From contig DATJMX010000045.1 of NCBI GenBank assembly GCA_035508495.1, forward strand, positions 1 to 61,130: a stretch of 61,130 nt of DNA, read 5' to 3'. The first letter of the stretch is position 1. Every line of letters starts with the position of its first letter. A program made the translations under genes and the position numbers. Shown here one piece after another: positions 17,071 through 26,549 of this stretch. This DNA is from Candidatus Binataceae bacterium. GTDB lineage: Bacteria > Desulfobacterota > Binatia > Binatales > Binataceae. A model generated the notes under the pieces. The model saw only the letters and a program-made list of their open reading frames with translations, ran no database searches and was not told where the DNA came from.

Positions 17071-18866
17071 TTGGCGGCCGCGCGGAGTGCGGCGGCGCGG
17101 CGGTTTTTTTCGAGGCGGTCGCGGGCCTGGTTGGCGGCGCCGCGGGCGGCTTCGGTCGCCTGGAAAAGTTCCAGATTGTCGCTGCTCAGATCGTCACTGG
17201 CCGGGCTCAAGGCCAGGTCCATGTAGCTCTTCGATGCAGGATCTTTCTTGATCCGCCGCCGCGCGCGCTCGATTCTCACCAGCATCATCAGCGCGGGGAC
17301 ATACGTGCTCACAACTTCGCGTGCCCGGCGAAGCGTGAATGCCAATCGACTCTCGCGCGCGAAACCCGGACGCCGCTGGGTCCGGCTTTTGCGCCGGATC
17401 AGTCCACTTTGCAGCGGATGCACGTGCTCGAAGGCATAGCTGCCGTAGAAATTATTGATCATCGAAGCGGTCGCGCCCGTCGACATCCCCCACGCGACGG
17501 CGCGGCGCAGGATCGTCTCGATGTGCTCCTGCGTGTAGTAGAGATGCCACGCGCGCGCGTAGATATCCTCCCACTGCGGTTTGGTCATCAGGGGATGCGC
17601 GGTGCAGACGTGCTCGGCGTCGTACTTGTTGGTATCCGGATCCATCCACACACCGCGCCGGAAAAGATCCTGATGATCTTTCGATCCGGGCAGCGGCGTG
17701 AGCACGAAGAATTCCAGGATGTCGATCGGCAGTTCGCGCTGGATAATCGCGATGTCGCGCTCGATCGTCTCGGGCGTGTCGGTCGGAAATCCGAGGATAT
17801 AGCCGGCGTAGGTAATCACCCGGCCGCGTTTCCACGCCTGGAGCATCTGGCGATACTCGGTGATCCGATTCTGGCCCTTCGAGGCACCTTTGAGGCTCTC
17901 GGGATTGATACTCTCGAGCCCGAAAAAGACCCGGCTGCATCCAGCGGCCGCCGCCTTCTCGACGAAGCGCGGAATCTTATGACACAGCGTGTCAACCTGC
18001 ATAATCAGCTTGATGGGCATGTGCTCGTTCTGGCGCAGCGCGATTATGCGATCGAGGATCGACTCCCAGTTCTTGTTGCGGGCGAAATTGTCGTCGGTGA
18101 TGAAAAAGCGCTTTACGCCCTGCTTGTAGTGCGCGCGCATCAGCTGCTCGACGTCGTCGGCCGTGCGATGGCGTGACTTGCGGCCCTGCACGTTGATGAT
18201 CGTGCAGAAGCTGCAACTGTAAGGGCATCCGCGGCCCGCATCGAAGCATCCAATACTGCCGACGTTGTGCTTGAGATATTCGATCGGCAAGAACGGCAAC
18301 GGCTGTCCGTCAAGCGCCGGAAGATCGTTCATGAAATTGTAAAGCGGCTGGAGCCGCTTCTCGAACGCGGCGCGCAGCAGGTCCGGCAAGCGATCCTCGG
18401 CTTCGCCCGCGAATAGCGTGATACCGAGATCGATCGCCTCCTGCAGTTCCGGCGTGAGCCCGGGCAGCATCGCGATACATCCGCTCACGTGAAAGCCGCC
18501 GATCGCGACCGTGATTCCAGCAGCGCGCAGCTCCCGCGCGATATCCATGGCGCGGGCGAACTGGTTGGTCTGCACGCCCACCATCATCACGAGCCCGCGA
18601 TTGCCGTTGCGCGCAAAGCGGCGGATGACCTTGCCGGGACGGACCCTGGTGTTGGTCTCGTCGGTCGCGCGCAACTCGATTTCGACATTCTCGCCGAGAA
18701 CGTTCGCAGCGCGCGCTTGCATCGCAAGTCCGTAGAGCGCCGAGGTCGAATTGGAAGGAATGAAGCCGCGCCACCACTGGATGACATAGCCCTCATCGTC
18801 GTAGTGCGACGGCTTGATCAGTTCAACTATGAACTTTGAGCGTATGGGTGTAGCGGTATCGTCCAT
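17067..18866 (-). CDS. B12-binding-domain radical SAM protein
   Basis: An iron-sulphur radical enzyme of unknown substrate. The N-terminal half (about 60-170) resembles a cobalamin-binding Rossmann domain (VMMVGVQTNQFARAMDIARELRAAG, IGGFHVSG), but the classic DxHxxG is not evident. The radical SAM domain starts at the CxxxCxxC cluster motif in GCPYSCSFCTI, followed by the FITDDNFARN strand typical of this group. A basic C-terminal extension of about 150 residues follows. The ATG at 18866 is preferred to the GTG at 18914. Relatives include hopanoid- and lipid-modifying methyltransferases, but that is only a possibility here. Confidence 0.8.
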   Translation of the reverse strand: MDDTATPIRSKFIVELIKPSHYDDEGYVIQWWRGFIPSNSTSALYGLAMQARAANVLGENVEIELRATDETNTRVRPGKVIRRFARNGNRGLVMMVGVQTNQFARAMDIARELRAAGITVAIGGFHVSGCIAMLPGLTPELQEAIDLGITLFAGEAEDRLPDLLRAAFEKRLQPLYNFMNDLPALDGQPLPFLPIEYLKHNVGSIGCFDAGRGCPYSCSFCTIINVQGRKSRHRTADDVEQLMRAHYKQGVKRFFITDDNFARNKNWESILDRIIALRQNEHMPIKLIMQVDTLCHKIPRFVEKAAAAGCSRVFFGLESINPESLKGASKGQNRITEYRQMLQAWKRGRVITYAGYILGFPTDTPETIERDIAIIQRELPIDILEFFVLTPLPGSKDHQDLFRRGVWMDPDTNKYDAEHVCTAHPLMTKPQWEDIYARAWHLYYTQEHIETILRRAVAWGMSTGATASMINNFYGSYAFEHVHPLQSGLIRRKSRTQRRPGFARESRLAFTLRRAREVVSTYVPALMMLVRIERARRRIKKDPASKSYMDLALSPASDDLSSDNLELFQATEAARGAANQARDRLEKNRRAAALRAAAN

Positions 18867-18929
18867 TAAGTTTGAGCCGAGTTTCCGGCCAAGGATATAA
18901 GACGGCGCGGCCACCGTCGATATACCCGG

Positions 18930-19805
18930 TCATCGCGGCGTATTTGGAAACGCACGCCTATTTGAAGCGATCACCACGCGTGGGATTCCCGCGAGATCGT
19001 TGATCACGCCGTTCGGAGCAAGGCCGGCACGCTCGAAGATTTCGACGATTGCATGATCCTGACCGGCGCCCGCTTCGACCATCAATTGCGCGTCGTCCGT
19101 CATGTGCGAGCGCGCGCCCTGGGCGATTCGCCGATAGAATTGCAGACCATCGCTATGGTCCGTCAGCGCGACGCGCGGCTCGTGTATCAGAATTTCGGGT
19201 GCCAGTTGCGCGAGTGACTTTTCGCTGACGTACGGCGGATTCGACACGATGAGATCGAAGGTTCCAAGTACTTCGCTGTTATCGAGCGCCTCGTAGACGT
19301 CGGCCAGCGCGCAGCTCATGCGGTCATCTACACGGTGTTGGCGCGCGTTTCGGCGCGCGATTGCCAACGCCTCAGCGGAAATATCGGCCGCGGTCACGAT
19401 GGCTCCAGGAGCGTTCACGGCGATCGCAATCGCGATCGCGCCTGAGCCGGTGCCGATGTCGAGCACCCGTGCTCCGGGCTTGCCTGCGATCGCCTCGAGC
19501 GCGGCGCTGACGAGAAACTCGGTTTCGGGCCGCGGGATCAGAACCGCGTGAGTAACTTCGAAATCGAGCGAGAAGAATTCCTTGTGCCCGACGATGTAGG
19601 CGACCGGCTCGCGAGCGGCGCGCCGCGTAACCATCGAATCGAATTTGTGTAATGCTTCAGAAGAGACAACGAGCGTGCCGGTCAGGATTTCGACGCGCGA
19701 TACTTGCGCGGCTTCGGCCAGCAGAACTTCAGCATCCAGCCGTGCCGTCTCGATATCAGCCGCTTCCAACCGGTGGATCGCCGCCGCGAGGATGTCGGCC
19801 GCCAT
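18930..19805 (-). CDS. prmC: Release factor glutamine methyltransferase
   Basis: SAM-dependent enzyme that methylates the GGQ glutamine of peptide chain release factors. The SAM motif is VLDIGTGSGAIAIAIA and the glutamine-binding NPPY motif is in IVSNPPYVSE. The N-terminal helical domain is complete. It has 291 residues, normal for the family. It starts 9 nt after prfA, whose product is its substrate, an arrangement seen in many bacteria and supporting the assignment. Confidence 0.93.
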   Translation of the reverse strand: MAADILAAAIHRLEAADIETARLDAEVLLAEAAQVSRVEILTGTLVVSSEALHKFDSMVTRRAAREPVAYIVGHKEFFSLDFEVTHAVLIPRPETEFLVSAALEAIAGKPGARVLDIGTGSGAIAIAIAVNAPGAIVTAADISAEALAIARRNARQHRVDDRMSCALADVYEALDNSEVLGTFDLIVSNPPYVSEKSLAQLAPEILIHEPRVALTDHSDGLQFYRRIAQGARSHMTDDAQLMVEAGAGQDHAIVEIFERAGLAPNGVINDLAGIPRVVIASNRRAFPNTPR

Positions 19806-19814
19806 CGCGGCTCG

Positions 19815-20885
19815 TCAGGCGCTCATCGCCTGCGCCTGTTCGGCGTTGGTCAGGGCGTCGATTATTTGATCGAGAGCGCCGTCGAGAACCTGGTCGAGCT
19901 GATGAATCGTCAGGTTGACGCGATGATCGGTGACGCGCGATTGCGGAAAATTGTAGGTGCGGATTCGCTCGGAGCGGTCGCCCGTCCCGACCATCGAGCG
20001 GCGCTGCTCGGCGATCTTGGCGTTCTGCTCTTCCTGGGCCTTTTCGAGGAGCCGCGCGCGCAGAATCTTGAGGGCGCGCGCCTTGTTCTTGTGCTGCGAT
20101 TTCTCGTCGCGGCAGATGATCACCATACCTGACGGGATATGCGTGATTCGCACCGCGGAGTCCGTGGTGTTGACGCTCTGACCGCCGGGGCCCGACGCAC
20201 GCATCACGTCGATGCGGAGATCCTTCTCCTCGTTGATGTTCACTTCGACGTCGTCGGCCTCGGGCATCACCGCGACCGTCACCGCCGATGTGTGGATGCG
20301 CCCCGAACCCTCGGTCTCGGGCACGCGCTGTACGCGATGCACTCCGCCTTCGAACTTGAGCCGCGAGTAGGCGCCGCGCCCGCTGATATTCGCGATCACT
20401 TCCTTGATTCCGCCAAGGCCGGTGTCGCTGAGGCTTAGCGCCTCGACCTTCCATCCCTGGCGCTCGGCGTATCGCGAATACATCCGATAGAGCTCGCCCG
20501 CGAAGAGCGAGGCCTCGGCACCGCCGGTGCCGGCGCGGATTTCGAGGATGACGTTCTTATCGTCATTTGGATCACGCGGCAGGAGCAGAACCTTGAGTTT
20601 CTCTTCGAGCGCGGTCTGCTTGGTCTGAAGCTCGGGCAGCTCGGCCTTGGCGAGCTCGCGCAAATCGGCGTCATCGCCGGAGAGCAGCGACTTGTGCTCG
20701 GCGATTTCGCTCATCAAGGCGCGATAATCCCGGGAGCATTCCGCGAGCTGGGCTAGCTGCGAGCGCTCCTTGGCCAGGCGCGCATACTCGCGCTGATTGC
20801 CGAGCGTCGCCGGATCGGAGAGCTTACGTTCGAGATCGGCGAAGTGCTCTTCGATCGCGCCCAGCTTGTCGATGAAACCTTCCAC
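19815..20885 (-). CDS. prfA: Peptide chain release factor 1
   Basis: Recognises UAA and UAG stop codons and triggers peptide release. It carries GGQ in [19 protein letters not shown] and a codon-recognition PxT tripeptide (PET) in [14 protein letters not shown], the RF1-type signature rather than the SPF of RF2. It has 356 residues, close to the usual 360. It lies between rpmE and prmC in the common rpmE-prfA-prmC order. Confidence 0.95.
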   Translation of the reverse strand: MEGFIDKLGAIEEHFADLERKLSDPATLGNQREYARLAKERSQLAQLAECSRDYRALMSEIAEHKSLLSGDDADLRELAKAELPELQTKQTALEEKLKVLLLPRDPNDDKNVILEIRAGTGGAEASLFAGELYRMYSRYAERQGWKVEALSLSDTGLGGIKEVIANISGRGAYSRLKFEGGVHRVQRVPETEGSGRIHTSAVTVAVMPEADDVEVNINEEKDLRIDVMRASGPGGQSVNTTDSAVRITHIPSGMVIICRDEKSQHKNKARALKILRARLLEKAQEEQNAKIAEQRRSMVGTGDRSERIRTYNFPQSRVTDHRVNLTIHQLDQVLDGALDQIIDALTNAEQAQAMSA

Positions 20886-20911
20886 GGGATCGCACCAATC
20901 GCTTTAGAAAT

Positions 20912-20943
20912 GAAAAGCGGCCGAGCCATTCCGGCCGGGCCGC
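20912..20943 (-). terminator. Intrinsic terminator after rpmE
   Basis: On the minus strand a GC-rich hairpin is followed directly by TTTTC. The outer stem is GCGGCC/GGCCGC; an inner GGCC/GGCT stem closes a GGAAT loop. It lies between the rpmE stop and the prfA start, so it should uncouple or attenuate ribosomal-protein and release-factor expression. Confidence 0.65.
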
Positions 20944-21004
20944 GTATCTCTTTCCCCCGCTCACCCGAGCGTGCAAGACGCAGCGGGCGGCGGAGGTTGC
21001 AATG

Positions 21005-21205
21005 CTACTTCATTCCGTATTTGCGCTTGAAGCGTTCGACGCGTCCCGCGGTATCGACCAGGCGCTGTGTGCCGGTGTAATACGGATGGCACTTCGAGCA
21101 GACCTCGACGTGCAGTTCACGCACCGTTGAGCGCGTTTCGAAGGTGTTGCCGCAGGCACAAGTGACCATGCAGCGACGATAGTCAGGATGGATTCCAGTT
21201 TTCAT
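21005..21205 (-). CDS. rpmE: 50S ribosomal protein L31, zinc-binding form
   Basis: A 66-residue ribosomal protein with MKTGIHPDY at the start and the zinc-ligand cysteines in [12 protein letters not shown] and [12 protein letters not shown], so it is the C+ zinc form. The C-terminal [17 protein letters not shown] is diagnostic. It is the first gene of the rpmE-prfA-prmC group, separated from prfA by a terminator-like hairpin. Confidence 0.95.
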   Translation of the reverse strand: MKTGIHPDYRRCMVTCACGNTFETRSTVRELHVEVCSKCHPYYTGTQRLVDTAGRVERFKRKYGMK

Positions 21206-21256
21206 TTTCTTACGACTCGGTTTTCCGACTCTGCAATCCAGTTAAGATACCATCCG

Positions 21257-22828
21257 ATGGGAAACGGCACAATTCACCTCGGTTTTCGCCGCGCCCACCG
21301 CCCGGCGATGTTCTCTGCCCTCGCCGTGTTCCTCATTATAACCACGGTTCCCCGGGTTTGCCGGTCAGGAGAAAAGAAAGCGACGCAGCCCTCGCCTCGC
21401 GTATCCGCAACCATCCCCGCTGATTGGGGATTCGCAGCGCCGGAGCAGAACCTCTTTGAGCCGATCGTGCAGCTGGCTCCGCCAGGTCCAGAGCGTGTCT
21501 CACGAGCGCTTCAGATCTTCGATCGCAACCTGGAGTATCAGCGCCGGATCGCCTTTCACCCGGAGCTATCGCCGGAGGTCAAGCACGTTCGCGAGCTGGC
21601 GCCCCCGCGCCAGGCGACGCTGATTCGGGCCGCGGCGCTGTACGATCTGGAAGATATCCCATGGATCAAACTCAAAGACGGCACGCATGAGATCTGCGTC
21701 AGCGGCGTGCCCCGTTCCAAGGATTACTACTACAGCCTCGCCAAGAGCTGCGGACCGCCCGAGGTGACGCAGGGCTTCACTGGGATGTTCGCGATCAAGC
21801 CGCCCGTGATGCCGACTGATGGCGCGCCATCGAGCGTGATCGGCGAGCTCAGCGGGCAACTCCTCATGAACACCAGCGGACTCGGCGATATCGTCGACGC
21901 GCTCGGCGCGATTTTCCAGGAAACCCACGGCGATCTCGCTCCGCCGTGGGACACGGCGCCCGGCCATTTCAACCATCACGACCGCGCCGCGCTCGATCGC
22001 ATTAAACGCGACCTGCCACACTTCTGGGGAGAGCTCGAGCACTACGTCGACATCAAGAATTACCTCGATGAGTTCGATTCACCGTCAGGCCCCTACGTCC
22101 TGTTCAATCTCGACGCGACGATCAAGGAAGACGCGCTCAAGCCCTTCCCGCATCTTTACAATTTTTACCACAAGCTCGTTCCTGCCGTTTCGGGCGAGGC
22201 CGCGATTTACGACTCGCATGGCCATTATTGGATGCGCAACGGTTTCGATCACGGGCGAATCACTATGACCTTCATGCTGCGGCATGGGATGCTGACACCG
22301 TTCGATGAGCACTTCGCGCCCGCGGGCGACAGTATCGCGCTCAGTGCGATCACGCACGGCACGTACCGCACCGTCTCGTGGGCGCATATCCAGAGCCTGT
22401 CTCTTACGTTCGGCCTCGACAACCTGAGTTTCGTGACCGACTACGTTCGCGACGGCGATGCGACGACGCTGACCAACCGGATGGACGCGATTCCTGAGCT
22501 GGTCGCGCCGATCGGAATCCACCAGGTGATGGATATGGTGGCGGGCGAGTTCATGCGCGTTCTCGCGCAGGGCAGCGGCGGCCTGACGACCCAGATTTCG
22601 ACCCGCAGGCGTAATGACGGCCTGTACGACTACAACGGCCTCTTCCGCGGCGAATATCATTACTCGCCGACGCTCGAGTTTCTGGCCGGCTTTGGCGATT
22701 CGATCGCCAAGAAGCACAACGAGGTCGTGCGCAAGGAGGAGCGCAACCTCGGCGAGGAACTATTCGACGCCTTTATCGCCGACTACAATAATGCTCGGCC
22801 AAAACTAATCGCCGGGGACGCCAAGTGA
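21257..22828 (+). CDS. Secreted or anchored protein of unknown family
   Basis: I do not recognise this 523-residue protein. A hydrophobic stretch at about 18-33 (MFSALAVFLIITTV) after a basic N-terminus suggests export or an N-terminal anchor. The body has conserved-looking aromatic/histidine segments (GHFNHHDRAALDRIKRDLPHFWGELEHY, IYDSHGHYWMRN, LRHGMLTPFDEHFAP). The histidines could bind metal, but no known metalloenzyme motif is visible. The ATG at 21257 is used; the internal ATG at 21308 is possible. Its stop overlaps the start of the next lipoprotein gene by 4 nt, so the two probably act together in the envelope. Confidence 0.55.
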   Translation: MGNGTIHLGFRRAHRPAMFSALAVFLIITTVPRVCRSGEKKATQPSPRVSATIPADWGFAAPEQNLFEPIVQLAPPGPERVSRALQIFDRNLEYQRRIAFHPELSPEVKHVRELAPPRQATLIRAAALYDLEDIPWIKLKDGTHEICVSGVPRSKDYYYSLAKSCGPPEVTQGFTGMFAIKPPVMPTDGAPSSVIGELSGQLLMNTSGLGDIVDALGAIFQETHGDLAPPWDTAPGHFNHHDRAALDRIKRDLPHFWGELEHYVDIKNYLDEFDSPSGPYVLFNLDATIKEDALKPFPHLYNFYHKLVPAVSGEAAIYDSHGHYWMRNGFDHGRITMTFMLRHGMLTPFDEHFAPAGDSIALSAITHGTYRTVSWAHIQSLSLTFGLDNLSFVTDYVRDGDATTLTNRMDAIPELVAPIGIHQVMDMVAGEFMRVLAQGSGGLTTQISTRRRNDGLYDYNGLFRGEYHYSPTLEFLAGFGDSIAKKHNEVVRKEERNLGEELFDAFIADYNNARPKLIAGDAK

Positions 22829-23502
22829 AAGCTTCGAGACTCTTATGCGTTGGCGCATCGATTGCGCTCGCTGCGCTGGTCAGCGGATGCAGCAGCAACA
22901 ACGCGCCGCAGCCGCTGCCCCAAGCCGATGCCCATCCGCACATAGTAACCGATCTCAGCTCACTCTCCTCTGACACCACGGAATTCCAACCCAAGATTCA
23001 TAGCTCGGGCTTGATGGCGAAGGTCGACGATCCCGGCAGCGCACAGGTCTTCCAGGCTACGCCGGGGCTCTCGCGCGAAATCGGCACCGATCGCACGCCG
23101 GCCTTCGAAACCCTGCTCAACGGCAAAGCCGCGCAGTACGCGAACTTCTCCCAGACCCTTATGGAACGCGTTTACGCGCAACTGCGAATCCTCGAGCGGA
23201 CTGACGAGATCTCGATTCTCAAGCTCCCGACCGAGATCCATCCGACAGTCGTGACTGCGATCATGGATCGCAACGGCAAGCTCAAGGAAATCATCCTCGA
23301 GCAGCACTCCGGAAAAACCGCGCTCGACAAGATGGTGATCGAGGCCTGCAAGAAGTCGCTGTGGTATCCGAATCCTCCGGTCGGCGCGCTCAGCGAGGGC
23401 GGTGATTACCGCCTGACCGTGCAGGTGCATCTGGAGAACTTCGCCTCTCAGGATGACAGGCACTGGGATTTCACGACCAAGATCGGCCTCGGTATCGGAT
23501 AG
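22825..23502 (+). CDS. Lipoprotein with a TonB C-terminal-like domain
   Basis: Envelope lipoprotein of 225 residues. The signal MKASRLLCVGASIALAALVSGC ends in a lipobox (LVSGC, Cys 22). The C-terminal part (about 115-215) has the fold pattern of TonB-C/TolA-like domains: a helix with YAQLRILERTDEI, strands around VTAIMDRNGKLKEIILEQHSG, then helix LDKMVIEACKKSLWYPNPP. There is no proline-rich energy-transducing spacer, so it may be an adaptor rather than a true TonB. It starts inside the stop of the preceding unknown gene (ATGA overlap). Confidence 0.6.
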   Translation: MKASRLLCVGASIALAALVSGCSSNNAPQPLPQADAHPHIVTDLSSLSSDTTEFQPKIHSSGLMAKVDDPGSAQVFQATPGLSREIGTDRTPAFETLLNGKAAQYANFSQTLMERVYAQLRILERTDEISILKLPTEIHPTVVTAIMDRNGKLKEIILEQHSGKTALDKMVIEACKKSLWYPNPPVGALSEGGDYRLTVQVHLENFASQDDRHWDFTTKIGLGIG

Positions 23503-23538
23503 CGGCAGAACGCGCCGCTATCTGCTAAAATCCGCGCG

Positions 23539-24663
23539 GTGCAGTCGATCGACGACTATATCCCGCGGCCCGGGCTTTCGATTCCGATCGTCACCGTCCT
23601 CGACGGCGGCGGCCGGGTGATCGAACAGGAGCAACGTGCCGTCGTTCGTCATGCGCTCCAGGGCGGCGCCGGCGCCGATATCATTTTCGCTGCAGGCACC
23701 AACGGCGAGTGGGATAAGATCGACAATTCGCATCGCCAGCTCGTGACACAGATCGCGGTCGAGGAATGCCACAACGTCGCGGAGCAGCTGGCTAAGCGGG
23801 TCGAGGCATGGGCCGGTATCACCGCACATACGCGCCGCGAGACACTTGAGAATCTCGAATACGCGATGGAGATCGAAGCCGACGCCGCAGTCGTCGCGCC
23901 GCTTTCGATCCGCGACTCGCACCATCCGACCGAGTTCGTCGAGCGTGACATCGGTTCGCTATTCAACCGCATGGGCCGGATGATTCCGATCTTCCTCTAC
24001 GACAACGCCGATATCGCCGCGCCCGGTCACGCCCCGCATATGCATACGCACGACGTCAAGGACATGAGCCGGCTTCCATATGTGCGCGGGGTCAAGGTGA
24101 CGGCCAACAAGAGCGTGATCGGCAACTACACGCGCGCCGCCTCGCACTTCAAATCGAGTCACGAATTCGCGCTCTACATCGGCAATGCGCACCTGATGTT
24201 CGATCTGTTGGCGCCGCCCGAGGGCGTCGGCGATCGCGTGCGGTACCACTGGAATCGCTATCTGACGCAGCGCGCGCGGCCGTACGGCATTGTCGCCGGT
24301 CCCGCCAACGTGCAGCCGCGCGAATGGCAACGGGCGTGGCAGGTATGCCGCTCCGCCGATCGCGAGCTGATGAGCCTCTACGAGGCCGCGCTCGCCGAAT
24401 TTCGCGAGGCCACCGCATTCAAGCGTGGGCGCAAGAACGTCACGCCAACGATCGCGTGCCTCAAAGCCGGGCTCAAAGAGATGGGCGTGATATCGAGCGA
24501 GGCGCTGGCGGAAGGAACGCTCGCGCTATCGGCCGACGAGCGGCGCGAATTCGCATCGCGCTTCGCCCAGCTCCATGAGCATGCCCTCGCGACGCTTGAG
24601 CGCGGATGGGTCACCGAATACGATTCGCCCGCCGGCCGCGCGCCGGCGTTGAAGACCGCCTAG
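23539..24663 (+). CDS. Dihydrodipicolinate synthase/N-acetylneuraminate lyase family aldolase
   Basis: TIM-barrel class I aldolase. The Schiff-base lysine is in YVRGVKVTANKS (K186), the catalytic tyrosine in IFLYDNAD (Y154), and the carboxylate-binding loop in AAGTNGEW (about 53-58, in place of GTTGE). At 374 residues it is longer than DapA (about 290), with a helical C-terminal extension. The start is GTG. It is followed after 17 nt by a kinase-isomerase fusion, so it more likely cleaves or forms a sugar-type 2-oxo acid or sugar phosphate than serving lysine synthesis (inference from context). The substrate cannot be fixed from sequence. Confidence 0.75.
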   Translation: MQSIDDYIPRPGLSIPIVTVLDGGGRVIEQEQRAVVRHALQGGAGADIIFAAGTNGEWDKIDNSHRQLVTQIAVEECHNVAEQLAKRVEAWAGITAHTRRETLENLEYAMEIEADAAVVAPLSIRDSHHPTEFVERDIGSLFNRMGRMIPIFLYDNADIAAPGHAPHMHTHDVKDMSRLPYVRGVKVTANKSVIGNYTRAASHFKSSHEFALYIGNAHLMFDLLAPPEGVGDRVRYHWNRYLTQRARPYGIVAGPANVQPREWQRAWQVCRSADRELMSLYEAALAEFREATAFKRGRKNVTPTIACLKAGLKEMGVISSEALAEGTLALSADERREFASRFAQLHEHALATLERGWVTEYDSPAGRAPALKTA

Positions 24664-24680
24664 AAGAATCGCCCACGTAG

Positions 24681-26345
24681 ATGGCTGAAGAAAAACTCGA
24701 CGTAGCCGGATGCGGCAGCATGGTCGTGGACCTGTTTTACCGCACTCCACGTATCATCCAGGCCGACGAGAAAATCCTGCTGCGCTCGCATGGCGCGGGC
24801 GCTGCGATGGAGCGCACCGCCATCGGCGGCCTGGTGCTTAACCATCTAGGATGGGCGCGGGTGCTGGGACTATCCACCGGGATCTTCGGCAAACTCGGCG
24901 ACGATCGCAACGGCGAGTTTCTGCGCGAGGCGATGGATCGCTTCGGTATCCGCCATAACCTCACCTTCGACGGCAGCGCCTCGTCGTTCGCGACCGTGTT
25001 CGTCGATAAGGACGGCAATCGCGCGATCTACATGGCACGCGGCGCGACCGGCGAGCTCGCGCCTGACGAGATTCGCCGCCGTCACGCGAGCTTCATCCGC
25101 CGCGCCGCGCTGGTATCGACGGAAGTATCGCAGCTCCCGCTGCGTACGGTGCTCGCGATCCTTCTCTTCGCCCGCACGCATTCGATTCCCACCGTCCTCG
25201 ACCTCGACGTGCGACCCTCGGACGCGATCGGCACGCTCGGCACACGCGCCGAGCTCGAGCGCGCGCTCAAGCTCGCGACGTACCTGAAGCCCGCCAAGGC
25301 GGCGGCGCGCGAGTTGATCAACGGCAACGGCCGCGATCCGTTGAAGCTCGCCGAGGCGATTCGCATCCGCTACGGAAATCGCGCGGTGATAATCACGGAT
25401 GGCGAAAAGGGATGCTCGATCGCAGCGAAGGACGCTGCCGTCCAAGTCCCCACCTTCAAGGTGCGGCAGGTCGATTCGACCGGGGCCGGCGATGCGTTCC
25501 TCGGCGGTGTGATGACGGGCCTCAGGCTCGGCCTTTCGTGGGAGAAGATCGGCCGCCTGGCCAACGCTTCCGGAGCCGTGTGTGTAACTCGACTCGGCGC
25601 GTTCCCGGCGGGCTTCGAACTGCGCGACGAGATCGTGAGGTTGTATGGCGAGCCGCTGCCGCTCGTGCATCCGCGCTCGGAGCACTCACCGCGCTCGAAG
25701 GACGCGGGCTCAACTGCCGAAGTGGAGGAGTTCTTCGACGCGGCATTGGCGGAGCTCGCGACGATGCGCGCGAGCCTCAACCTCGACGCCATCTCGCGCA
25801 GCGTCGAAGTTATCCGCACCGCGCTCGGCCGCGGCGGACGCGTTCATGTGACGGGAGTCGGCAAGCCCGAGCACGTCGCACGCTACGCGGCGAGCCTCTT
25901 CTGCTCGGTCGGCACCCCCACCACGTTTCTTCACGCGACGGAGACGCTGCACGGCAGCCTGGGCCAGGTGCATCCGCGCGACGTCGTGATCGCGATCTCG
26001 AACAGCGGCTATACCGATGAGCTGCTATCGACGGCCACCGCCATAAAGGATCAAGGCGCGCAACTGATCGCGATCACGGGCAATCGCGAATCGGGCCTCG
26101 CCCAATTAGCCGACCTGGTAATTCATGCCCCAACGGCTCAGGAAGGCGGTGGACTCGGACTCGCCCCCCGCATCAGCGTGCTGGCACAAGTGTTCGTCCT
26201 GGCAGGCCTGTCGGTCGCGCTCGAGCTCGCACACGGCCTGACCGTCGAAGAATACAGCCGATGGCATCGCGCCGGAGCGCTCGGCGAAGCGGCAAGACGC
26301 CTGGCTTCCGATAAACCAGCCAATAAGAAGCTGAAATCAGTCTGA
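24681..26345 (+). CDS. Fused PfkB sugar kinase and SIS-domain sugar-phosphate isomerase
   Basis: A 554-residue two-domain protein. Residues 1-325 are a PfkB/ribokinase domain with GIFGKLGDDRNGEFL near the substrate site and the signature DSTGAGDAFLGG, which includes the catalytic base D271. Residues 350-535 are a SIS domain of the KpsF/KdsD-like class, with VTGVGKPEHVARYAASL (from 390), HATETLHGSLGQVHPRDVVIAISNSGYTDELL (410-449) and AITGNRES. No CBS domains follow. A sugar is probably phosphorylated and then isomerised by one polypeptide, or the reverse order, with the upstream aldolase handling the product. Fusion of these two families is uncommon in my experience. Confidence 0.8.
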   Translation: MAEEKLDVAGCGSMVVDLFYRTPRIIQADEKILLRSHGAGAAMERTAIGGLVLNHLGWARVLGLSTGIFGKLGDDRNGEFLREAMDRFGIRHNLTFDGSASSFATVFVDKDGNRAIYMARGATGELAPDEIRRRHASFIRRAALVSTEVSQLPLRTVLAILLFARTHSIPTVLDLDVRPSDAIGTLGTRAELERALKLATYLKPAKAAARELINGNGRDPLKLAEAIRIRYGNRAVIITDGEKGCSIAAKDAAVQVPTFKVRQVDSTGAGDAFLGGVMTGLRLGLSWEKIGRLANASGAVCVTRLGAFPAGFELRDEIVRLYGEPLPLVHPRSEHSPRSKDAGSTAEVEEFFDAALAELATMRASLNLDAISRSVEVIRTALGRGGRVHVTGVGKPEHVARYAASLFCSVGTPTTFLHATETLHGSLGQVHPRDVVIAISNSGYTDELLSTATAIKDQGAQLIAITGNRESGLAQLADLVIHAPTAQEGGGLGLAPRISVLAQVFVLAGLSVALELAHGLTVEEYSRWHRAGALGEAARRLASDKPANKKLKSV

Positions 26346-26549
26346 CGTATTCGGCGCAGGCCAAGACCTCCACGACCCGCCTGGCCTGTTGAATGACCAC
26401 GCCCGCAAAGCGGGAGCGGCTTCTCGCATCGGTCGCAAGTCAAAATCAGGAAGGCGTTGCGCGATGTCTGGCACCGGTCCCGTCGGACCAACCGAAGGTC
26501 CCTCGACTTCGCTCCCGATGACAGACAGGTTCGAATTATTAGCAGACTG

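Noticed and set aside
24870..25685. Long open frame antisense to the kinase-isomerase gene
   Set aside because: Typical of antisense frames in GC-rich DNA: Arg/Ala/Glu-rich, no conserved motifs. The plus-strand protein has full catalytic motifs.
26346..26549. Possible gene remnant between the kinase-isomerase and MerR genes
   Set aside because: Contains a degenerate stretch with CCCTCGACTTCGCTC, as in dispersed intergenic repeats, but no clear frame, arms or partner copy in the window.
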